DNA from: a virus
Virus record (IMG/VR): IMGVR_UViG_3300004152_000273
Coordinates: 1 to 26,794 of that record
Reading direction: 5' to 3' (one strand)
Length of the DNA stretch: 26,794 nt
Position 1 is the first letter of the stretch, and every line of letters starts with the position of its first letter. The position numbers were made by a program, and so were the translations under genes. Shown in pieces: positions 1 to 6,033 of this stretch. The notes under the pieces were generated by a model. It was not told the origin of the DNA. It saw nothing but the letters and a program-made list of their open reading frames with translations, and searched no databases.

Positions 1-1
1 C

Positions 2-730
2 TGGTCAACCGTGGGAGCCACGTCGATCTCCTATGCCGTGTGCGCCACTGCCCCCGCAATGATCGGGCCGTGGACCTGGAAGACATTCCAGGTGCCCTAC
101 AGCGGCGACACGTTAGTCGGCGACCCGTGCCTCTTTCAGGACAGCAACGGAACACTCTGGTTTGTCTACGACCTCACGGGTGGCGGCAACACGATCCACG
201 CAATGCAGATCAGCTCAGCCACCGATTACACGACGTTCACCGGCACGCCGCTCGTGCTCGACTCGACCGCCGAGCGCGAGGCCCTGGCCCTTTTCTTGTA
301 TAAAGGGACATATTATCTCATAACGTCCTACTTTACCGGTTTCGGAGCAGGCAACTCCCGTACCGACTACAAGGCGGCCGCCGGCGCCAGCCTGTCCGCC
401 GTCGCCTCCGCTCTCAACGCCGCGAGTTGGACCACGGTTTGGTCATCAGCCCCGGCCTCGACGGCCGTCGCGTACAACGCGCAGGGGTGCCAGATCATCC
501 CGGCTTCAGGCCGCTCGGGGTACCTCTACTCGTTCTGCCTCTGTGCCCCGGGCGATTCCAGCGCTAATTCCCTCTACCACATGAGGCCGCTCGTTTATCC
601 GCTGCCGTTCAGCGACCTGGTGCCCGGCGCCTCGCCCTCGCTGTCGATGGCCGCGCCCACGACCTGGACGCTCGCCGGCAGCCTGCCACCGCTCGCCGGT
701 GGCGCGGCCGCACTTCTGGCTGGGTTCTGA
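2..730 (+). CDS. GH43-like beta-propeller virion protein, 5' truncated
   Basis: The reading frame is open from the left edge (Trp-Ser-Thr precede the first possible start, GTG at 11), so the gene begins outside the window and about 242 residues are visible. The sequence has the look of a five-bladed propeller of the glycoside hydrolase 43/32 type: a DPCLFQDSNGTLWFVYD blade motif and, about 40 residues later, an acidic motif EREALALFLYKGTYYLITS, which resembles the strand carrying the general acid in GH43. The C-terminal 50 residues are Pro/Ala/Ser rich. It sits upstream of head-tail genes, which suggests a surface-binding or polysaccharide-degrading virion decoration. The enzymatic activity is inferred from weak motif resemblance only; a non-catalytic sugar-binding propeller is equally possible. 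Confidence 0.6.
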   Translation, partial: WSTVGATSISYAVCATAPAMIGPWTWKTFQVPYSGDTLVGDPCLFQDSNGTLWFVYDLTGGGNTIHAMQISSATDYTTFTGTPLVLDSTAEREALALFLYKGTYYLITSYFTGFGAGNSRTDYKAAAGASLSAVASALNAASWTTVWSSAPASTAVAYNAQGCQIIPASGRSGYLYSFCLCAPGDSSANSLYHMRPLVYPLPFSDLVPGASPSLSMAAPTTWTLAGSLPPLAGGAAALLAGF

Positions 731-817
731 GAAATGAAAAGCCCGGCGCTCTGACCCAACTGAGCTACCTCGATCGGAAGACCAAGAGCAGGATTTGAAC
801 CTGCGACCTCCGGGACC
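731..817 (-). tRNA. Circularly permuted tRNA-like gene (3' half before 5' half)
   Basis: Read on the minus strand, a 3' tRNA half comes first: anticodon stem CCCGG (814-810), five-base variable loop (809-805), T-stem GCAGG/CCTGC around loop TTCAAAT (804-788), acceptor strand TCTTGGT (787-781). After CTTCCG (780-775) the 5' half follows: acceptor ATCGAGG (774-768), U8 and A9, D-stem GCTC/GAGC around AGTTGGGTCA (765-748), G26, anticodon stem CCGGG (746-742), then CTTTTCATTTC. The acceptor halves pair 7/7 (A-U, U-G, C-G, G-U, A-U, G-C, G-U) and the anticodon stem 5/5, which two unrelated tRNA remnants would not be expected to do. Position 33 is U; a UUU (Lys) anticodon is possible, but the joined loop cannot be read with certainty. 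No CCA is encoded. No splicing endonuclease or RNA ligase gene is visible in the window. Confidence 0.6.
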
Positions 818-823
818 ACCTAG

Positions 824-832
824 ATTTTACCA
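824..832 (-). promoter_or_regulatory. Extended -10 promoter for the permuted tRNA
   Basis: On the minus strand TGG precedes the hexamer TAAAAT (829-824), an extended -10 element. There is no good -35 at the usual distance. Normal spacing puts +1 near G817, three bases before the anticodon stem strand at 814. Confidence 0.4.
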
Positions 833-871
833 TGCCTCAGCACAAGCGGCGGCGATTCTGATCGGGTTCTG

Positions 872-1210
872 ATGCCGGTACCGCAGACATTCGGCCGGCT
901 CGCTCGCGCGTGGACAGCCTGTCCGCACCACGACGCCGCGGCCGATCTGATCGCGCGATACTCCGGCGCCGCACGGCGCATGATCTCCTGGACGCAGAGC
1001 GCCTTCCCGGGCGAGGACCTTGAATCGCTGGCGGCCGAGGGACTCTATCTGGCAGCCTACACCTGGACACCTGAACGCAACGTCCCGTTCCTCGTCTGGC
1101 TCAAGATCAACGTCAGCCAGGCAACCAGCTCGCGCCGTCACGTGCTCCATCGCCGCAAACACATCCTCCGTCGGGCCCCTGAGTCGGCCCTCGAATCGAT
1201 AGCGTGGTGA
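872..1210 (+). CDS. Sigma factor region 2-like small protein
   Basis: The protein has 112 residues. Its middle (about 30-85) matches the layout of sigma-70 region 2: a helix with ARRMISWTQSAF, then DLESLAAEGLYLAAYTW (compare the core-binding DLIQEGNIGLMKAVDKF segment), then TPERNVPFLVWLKINVSQA (compare the YKFSTYATWWIRQAI segment). No region 3 or 4 follows, so it is a single-domain protein. The ATG at 872 lacks a clear Shine-Dalgarno sequence. The stop lies three bases before the next gene, so it is probably translated with the structural operon. It may direct polymerase to late promoters, or be a region 2 fold reused for another role. I rate the fold as likely and the function as open. Confidence 0.6.
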   Translation: MPVPQTFGRLARAWTACPHHDAAADLIARYSGAARRMISWTQSAFPGEDLESLAAEGLYLAAYTWTPERNVPFLVWLKINVSQATSSRRHVLHRRKHILRRAPESALESIAW

Positions 1211-1213
1211 ATC

Positions 1214-2119
1214 ATGGGCCTTTCTCTCCAGCTAGTGCAGGGCACCGCCCACGACTTCCAGTTCCAGCTCCCGTTCTCGGGCATCACGGACCCGTTCGCC
1301 CAGGACTATGACCAGACGGTCCTGATCCTGGGGACGCCTGGCAGCGTGGTCGTGTCCGTCTTCGCCGATACGGACACGCTGGCCGCGAGCCTGTGGGCCG
1401 GCAGCAACGAGACCCCGCTCCTGACGCCCGCGGCAACGTGGATCGCCTCGACGAAGGGCCAGGTTCAGGTGACGATCCAGAACACGGACAGCGCGGGCCT
1501 GGCTGTCGGCCAGTACTACCTGCAAGCCTTCGCCACCCGGCCCGGAACGCCGGCACGGACTACGGCCCTCCTGCCGCGGGGCACGTCGCTCGAGATCCTC
1601 GCCGCCCCGGGCAGCTCGTTCACGGCCAGGCCGCGGTATATCTCCGTGACGGACATCCGCAAGATCGCCCCCTGGATCGACGATCTTCAGGTGCCGGACT
1701 CCAACACCGGATTTGACGACCAGCTCGCGGACGCCCGGGACTGGCTCGATGAGATCGTTTTAAGGAACTATCGCGGTGGCAACGTGTCTCTTCTTGGCTA
1801 TCACGGTTTTGCTCTCGATGCTTGGTATACGGGTGGCGGCCGGCGCACTAGCCTCACTAATCGGTGGTTGTTTGCTGCTCTTCAAACCAACCAGCTCTTG
1901 GTCACGCCCCGGGTCAAGCAGATCTGCGCCTACTTCGCCCTGTCGAAGATCTGCGAGTCGATGATTACCAAGTCCGGCCAGTACGTGGCGCTGGCCAGCC
2001 GGTTCCGGTTCGAGGCCGAGTCACTCCTGGCCAGCACGACGGTTGAGATCGACGTCAACGGCGACGGGTTCGGCGAGGTGCCGATCAACCTGAGCTCGAC
2101 GAACACGCTTTGGGCGTGA
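1214..2119 (+). CDS. Ig-like domain fused to head-tail connector-like domain
   Basis: This 301-residue protein appears to have two parts. Residues about 1-140 are beta-rich (VVVSVFADTDTLAASLW, GQVQVTIQNTDSAGLAVGQYYLQAFA) and end in TSLEILAAPGS, resembling the Ig-like N-terminal domains used by baseplate or upper-tail proteins. From about residue 145 (RPRYISVTDIRKIAPWIDDLQ) the sequence is helical, with DDQLADARDWLDEIVLR and a later helical block, like the small connector proteins that assemble under the portal. It ends in DVNGDGFGEVPINL, which looks like a short acidic, metal-binding-like loop. Its position just before the tail terminator and tail tube genes fits a head-tail adaptor. The domain assignments rest on pattern, not on an alignment. 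Confidence 0.55.
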   Translation: MGLSLQLVQGTAHDFQFQLPFSGITDPFAQDYDQTVLILGTPGSVVVSVFADTDTLAASLWAGSNETPLLTPAATWIASTKGQVQVTIQNTDSAGLAVGQYYLQAFATRPGTPARTTALLPRGTSLEILAAPGSSFTARPRYISVTDIRKIAPWIDDLQVPDSNTGFDDQLADARDWLDEIVLRNYRGGNVSLLGYHGFALDAWYTGGGRRTSLTNRWLFAALQTNQLLVTPRVKQICAYFALSKICESMITKSGQYVALASRFRFEAESLLASTTVEIDVNGDGFGEVPINLSSTNTLWA

Positions 2120-2288
2120 GCGAATCGACTTTCAGCGCCGCTATTTCTTCGACACCAATGCAAATACGATCATGAACTCTCCTCGGACAGTCAGGATCGT
2201 TCATCACGCTGATCAACAGCCGACACAGTCGGTTTTTTTGCGTCACAGCAAGCAAAAGCGACCGATGTAATTCTTCCTCATGAGTCAT
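2085..2288 (-). CDS. Small hypothetical protein on the opposite strand
   Basis: A 67-residue minus-strand frame starts MTHEEELHRSLLLAVTQKNR and ends within the 3' end of the connector gene (35-base convergent overlap). In its favour, GGAGG lies nine bases before the ATG, one of the best ribosome binding sites in this part of the window. Against it, a plus-strand terminator lies inside the frame and no family is recognised. It is predicted to be mostly helical and soluble. It would be the only minus-strand protein gene in the late region. Confidence 0.4.
   Translation of the reverse strand: MTHEEELHRSLLLAVTQKNRLCRLLISVMNDPDCPRRVHDRICIGVEEIAALKVDSLTPKACSSSSG
2220..2239 (+). terminator. Intrinsic terminator after the connector gene
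   Basis: The stem CCGAC/GTCGG with loop ACA is followed by seven T residues. It splits the late genes into two transcription blocks or allows partial readthrough into the tail genes. Confidence 0.6.
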
Positions 2289-2317
2289 GACTTTTTTCCT
2301 CCACGCTCAATCATATC

Positions 2318-2818
2318 ATGGCCGTCCACGCTCTCGACCTCCCGCAATCCCCACGCGACGCGGTTTTCCGCGCCATGGAGACGATCGTCCGCCAGAACGA
2401 GACATTCCAGCGGATCGTCAAGCCCAGCTCGTTCCGGACCTGGCAGGGCAAGCCGGAGGACGCCAAGGAGTTCACGTTTGAGATCGCGCCGGCGATGCGG
2501 TGGACACCGCAGCACAGCGGCGAGCAGTTCCGGACGCCGGACTCAATGAGCGGGGACCTGCTGATCAACTGCGAGGTCCTGCTGAAGGGGACGAACGTCT
2601 CGGACCTCACCAACTTTTGGTGGATGGTCGCGCGCTGCTTCTATCCGGCCGGCAACATCAGCCTGCGGAACGCGATCATCCAGAGCCTGCAGACGGCCGG
2701 GGCCCGCAGCGGCCTCGTGCTGTTCAGCCAGCCGGCATTCGATCCCGGTCCGGACGGCGTCTGGCTGGCTGGGCAGGGGCAAATCAAGATCGAGATTCAG
2801 TTACAGCTCAACACGTAA
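2318..2818 (+). CDS. Probable tail terminator or tail completion protein
   Basis: The protein has 166 residues and lies immediately before the tail tube gene, the usual place of the tail terminator (gpU-like) protein. It is a mixed alpha/beta domain: an N-terminal helix (DAVFRAMETIVRQNETFQRI), then strands such as KEFTFEIAPAMRWTP, DLLINCEVLLKGTNVSDL and a final GQGQIKIEIQLQLNT strand, compatible with a small tail-completion fold. No signal peptide or membrane segment is present. The ATG has no clear Shine-Dalgarno sequence. The call is mainly positional. Confidence 0.5.
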   Translation: MAVHALDLPQSPRDAVFRAMETIVRQNETFQRIVKPSSFRTWQGKPEDAKEFTFEIAPAMRWTPQHSGEQFRTPDSMSGDLLINCEVLLKGTNVSDLTNFWWMVARCFYPAGNISLRNAIIQSLQTAGARSGLVLFSQPAFDPGPDGVWLAGQGQIKIEIQLQLNT

Positions 2819-2828
2819 AGGATGGCTC

Positions 2829-3890
2829 ATGTCTAGAGAATATCTTTGCATCGTACCGGAATCGTCCTTTGGGACACCGGTGGCTGCAACCCCGAGCGTC
2901 GGTACCCCCTACACCTACAATGCGAACGCGACGACGCCAAACGTGTTTTACGCCCGCCTCGATGGCGGCAACGCTTTCTCGATGCGGCCGCGGCCGGTCA
3001 TGGTCACCGTGCCCTACGGCGGCGGCGTGGCGGTCGACGCCTTTCGTGTGTCGGATAAGACAGCGCTGACCGGCAAGCTCACGGTGAAGCTATACAGCGG
3101 GGCGAACGTGGCGGCCGGGACGCCGGGCCTGGGCGGGTTCCTGATGAGCTGGGCAGCCCAGCAAGTCACCGCGGCTCAGACCGCACCCTGGACCACGACG
3201 GAACCGCCGGGCGACCTGGCAAGCTGCTCGATCTACCACGCCGTTCAGTACGGCGTGCCCACCTTGTGGACGACTCCATATCGCATGCGAACCTATGCCG
3301 GTTGCAAGGTAGACGCGTGGGATATCGATGTGAGTGAGGACGGCACGATTGCTACGCTCTCCCTCGACATCACCGGCGGAACCGTGGGAACAGACCTGGT
3401 CGCGGCCACATTTCCCGCGCCGAGCGAAGTGCAAATCCCGATCAATCCATATGTGTTCACGCAAGCGACGCTGACGATCGGCGGGTCCCGACTGCAATTT
3501 CAGAACGTGAAAATCAGTGGGCGGAATGTCTTGGCCAAACGGTTCTGGAACCAGAAATACGCCCAACTCCAGCGATTCGTCGGACGCTCGACCACGGTGC
3601 AGGCTGTGAATTTTCTCCGTCAGGTCCCGTATGTCGGAGCATCCAACGACGACCGCACCACGTACGAAGCTCTGACGGCTCAGACGGTGAGTTTCGCGCT
3701 CACGAACACTTACCATAGCATCACCGCGACGTTAAACACCGCGAATGTGATTACATCTGTTGACGATCAACTGAACCTCAACGACCTCTATACCGAGTCG
3801 ATCACGGCGACCAACCAGTGGGACCCCGCGGCCTCCCCGACCGACACAGCCTACTGGAAAGACCTGACGGTCACTCTCGGAAATCCCTGA
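2829..3890 (+). CDS. Major tail tube protein
   Basis: This 353-residue protein opens MSREYLCIVPESSFGTPVA, the common start of siphovirus tail tube proteins, in which a short N-terminal strand precedes a beta-sandwich. Later segments are strongly beta: KLTVKLYSGANVAAG, CKVDAWDIDVSEDGTIATLS, YVFTQATLTIGGSRLQFQNVKI. The last of these resembles the strand-loop before tube ring contacts (a VQNVSITIDN-like pattern). It lies between the presumed terminator gene and the morphogenesis and tape measure genes, as expected. It should form stacked hexameric rings around the DNA channel. GGA lies shortly upstream of the ATG. Confidence 0.7.
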   Translation: MSREYLCIVPESSFGTPVAATPSVGTPYTYNANATTPNVFYARLDGGNAFSMRPRPVMVTVPYGGGVAVDAFRVSDKTALTGKLTVKLYSGANVAAGTPGLGGFLMSWAAQQVTAAQTAPWTTTEPPGDLASCSIYHAVQYGVPTLWTTPYRMRTYAGCKVDAWDIDVSEDGTIATLSLDITGGTVGTDLVAATFPAPSEVQIPINPYVFTQATLTIGGSRLQFQNVKISGRNVLAKRFWNQKYAQLQRFVGRSTTVQAVNFLRQVPYVGASNDDRTTYEALTAQTVSFALTNTYHSITATLNTANVITSVDDQLNLNDLYTESITATNQWDPAASPTDTAYWKDLTVTLGNP

Positions 3891-3893
3891 CAG

Positions 3894-5177
3894 ATGGCGG
3901 ACCGCGAGTCTACTGCTGTCGGCTACCGGCTGCGGATGCAGCCGCCGGACCTATCCACGTACCCGGACAGCGTCAAGTTGCAATGGTTCGAGTGGGTGAC
4001 CGAGCTGGGGATCGAGAGAAAGCTAGTCGAGCTCAGAAAGGGCTGGGACCGGTACGGTAAAACGCATCCGCTCAAGCCCCGCACGATCAAGTATCGGAAG
4101 AGCGAAGTCGGCCCCGTCCACAAGCGGGCTCCACGGGGGATTCCAGCCCTCGATCTGTCGCGCGTGATGAGTCTGCTCACCGGGCGCGCGCACCTCTCTT
4201 CAGCCGAGTTTTGGTGGGGCTTTGATTCAGTGACGGGGGCATCGTTCGCGCGCATCCTCCACTACTGGGCTGACGATCACGGCCATGACGTCTTCGGCCT
4301 GTCGCCCGCGGGCACGGCCTGGGTCGAGGCCGAGGCGATGAAGAAGTGGGCCGAATGGAAGGCCGCGGGCGGCTACACCAGGCCCGCGGTGAACCTGCCA
4401 GGAGCCAAGCCCGTGCGAAAGGCCGCGATCCGGCGGCCGATCCGCAAGATCGAAATCCCCGGGCGGATGGATCTCGAAAACATGGACCTGGCCGGTGGTG
4501 AAGCGGAGATCCGGCGGGCGATAGCGGCGGGGCGGTTCCCGGGCTTTCGGCGGCTCAATCTGCGCGGCGAGCAGTGGAAGCCGGGCGCCGGAATTCCGCA
4601 CCTCCAGCCGCCTCCGAAGTTCCCGCCGAAGCCGCCACCACCAACGGCACCGCCGAAACCAGCGCCAGTGCCGAAGCCGCCTCCGAGCCACAGCAATCCT
4701 CACATCGCGACCGCGATCGACATGGCCAGGGCGGCGGGTGTCGCGCATGTAAACGTAATCGATTTCGACCAGGCGCGCGCGATCTGGAAAATCAAAGTTG
4801 ACGCGGTACAAGCCTCATACGATTACAAGACTGGCGAAATCCTCATCAACGGAAGCCATCCCATCTGGAAAGATCCGGCGGCCCAGATGGCTAAGTCGAA
4901 GGGCTGGCTCAGTACTGATTCGATAACCCACACGATCGAGCATGAACTAGCCCACCGCGAGCATCATCTTGCGATCGGCACCCATGCTTTTGCCGCGATG
5001 GTCCGTGCGAGGGAAGAGCCGGAGGGAGCGAAAGAGATCGCGGCCGTGGTCAGTCGGTATGCGAGCAAGCTCAAGGTCGAATTCGTGGCCGAAACAAGAG
5101 TGGGCTTGGCGCATGGCAAGAAGTACCATCCCGAGATTATAGCCCTGTACAAGTCTTATGGAGGGGTGATGCCATGA
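3894..5177 (+). CDS. Virion morphogenesis protein fused to a zinc metallopeptidase domain
   Basis: The protein has 427 residues in three parts. Residues 1-160 are helical and basic (LQWFEWVTELGIERKLVELR, RVMSLLTGRAHLSSAEF), like phage virion morphogenesis or head-tail joining proteins. Residues about 235-268 form a linker of proline, lysine and alanine. Residues 270-427 form a compact domain with HELAH at 350-354, a classic HExxH zinc site, and a downstream Glu at about 400 (VEFVAETRVGLAHG) placed as a gluzincin-type third ligand. Such C-terminal enzymatic domains on phage structural proteins are usually processing or host-directed effectors. The gene overlaps the next by four bases (ATGA). 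The peptidase call is well supported by the motif; its substrate is unknown. Confidence 0.65.
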   Translation: MADRESTAVGYRLRMQPPDLSTYPDSVKLQWFEWVTELGIERKLVELRKGWDRYGKTHPLKPRTIKYRKSEVGPVHKRAPRGIPALDLSRVMSLLTGRAHLSSAEFWWGFDSVTGASFARILHYWADDHGHDVFGLSPAGTAWVEAEAMKKWAEWKAAGGYTRPAVNLPGAKPVRKAAIRRPIRKIEIPGRMDLENMDLAGGEAEIRRAIAAGRFPGFRRLNLRGEQWKPGAGIPHLQPPPKFPPKPPPPTAPPKPAPVPKPPPSHSNPHIATAIDMARAAGVAHVNVIDFDQARAIWKIKVDAVQASYDYKTGEILINGSHPIWKDPAAQMAKSKGWLSTDSITHTIEHELAHREHHLAIGTHAFAAMVRAREEPEGAKEIAAVVSRYASKLKVEFVAETRVGLAHGKKYHPEIIALYKSYGGVMP

Positions 5178-5371
5178 CGATTACACCAATCTGTTTCGAC
5201 TGCCGGCATCTAACCCGACTGCGGGACGGCAACGTGCCTCCGGGCCCGCTGCGATGCACGGCTTTTCCGCGGGAAATTCCCCGCGACATCCAGCTTGCCG
5301 AGTTCGACCACCACCAATCATATCCAGGTGATCACGGCATCCAGTTCGAGCCAAAACCGCAATCCCAATGA
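5174..5371 (+). CDS. Small Cys-cluster protein, zinc-binding type
   Basis: The protein has 65 residues with an N-terminal CFDCRHL pair, a third Cys in LRCTAFP, and the pattern IPRDIQLAEFDH followed by YPGDHGIQFEP. I recognise this as a small conserved family often found in phage structural regions, but it has no function I can name. The Cys-x-x-Cys plus later Cys and His suggest one zinc ion. ATGA overlaps on both sides (with the metallopeptidase gene and with the next gene) show translational coupling in the tail operon. Confidence 0.6.
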   Translation: MTITPICFDCRHLTRLRDGNVPPGPLRCTAFPREIPRDIQLAEFDHHQSYPGDHGIQFEPKPQSQ

Positions 5372-6033
5372 TCACCCTCGACCTCTCCCAGGCTGTCGCC
5401 GGCTGCGAGCGAATTCAGCGACGGCTGGCCGCGATCGAGCACGTGATGGATCACGCGGGCGATCTCATGGAGCACTGGGAGCGGCTGGTCGAGGAGGGGA
5501 ACCGGCGGGGAGTCTTGGTTGATCAAACCGACAAGGACGGAGGGTCGCTTCTCGCGGTCACTTACCGGCCGACCGCGGCCCAGAAGCGGGCGATTTACGC
5601 GGGGACTGCGAAGCCGCAGAAGCTTACCGCCTCGCAGCGGCTGGGTCAGAATCCGCGACTGCCGCGGGGTGCGTTCTACGGAATCGGCGACCATCAATCG
5701 GGGACTAACAACAATCTGACCTCCTCCGAATATCGGCGGCTCACCGGACCACCGCTGGCCCCGCGCGGGCAGTTTTCGCGCGTAATCACAAACTTCGAGA
5801 CATCATCTTTCCAGATCGAAGAGCACGGCTCATGGCTGGTAGTGGGTGGGTGGCGCGAGGTCGTGTCGCGAACCGGCTACCACTTCCTGCCGCACCTCTT
5901 CGACGGCGATCCTCCGCAGCCGGGGTCGCGGGATCTGCGGGGCGTGCGGCCGAAAGACATCGAGAAAATCCGGGCGACGATCCTTCCATGGGCGAAACTG
6001 ATCGTCCGGGCGCTTTGGCAGGGGACTGACTGA
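5368..6033 (+). CDS. Tail completion / virion morphogenesis-like protein
   Basis: The protein has 221 residues. It starts with a helical part (ERIQRRLAAIEHVMDHAGDLMEHWERLV) of the type found in proteins that join head and tail (gpS or morphogenesis family), followed by a basic stretch with LTASQRLGQNPRLPRG and a beta segment TSSFQIEEHGSWLVVGGW that fits the SGxL/RSI and tail-joining fold. The C-terminus returns to helix (IEKIRATILPWAKLIVRALW). It overlaps the upstream gene by four bases and its TGA shares a base with the next ATG. The function is inferred from position and this layout. Confidence 0.5.
   Translation: MITLDLSQAVAGCERIQRRLAAIEHVMDHAGDLMEHWERLVEEGNRRGVLVDQTDKDGGSLLAVTYRPTAAQKRAIYAGTAKPQKLTASQRLGQNPRLPRGAFYGIGDHQSGTNNNLTSSEYRRLTGPPLAPRGQFSRVITNFETSSFQIEEHGSWLVVGGWREVVSRTGYHFLPHLFDGDPPQPGSRDLRGVRPKDIEKIRATILPWAKLIVRALWQGTD

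Noticed and set aside
731-820. Two ordinary neighbouring tRNA remnants (end of one, start of another)
   Set aside because: Unrelated remnants would not give a fully paired acceptor stem and a perfect anticodon stem between them. Kept as the main alternative because three of seven acceptor pairs are G-U.
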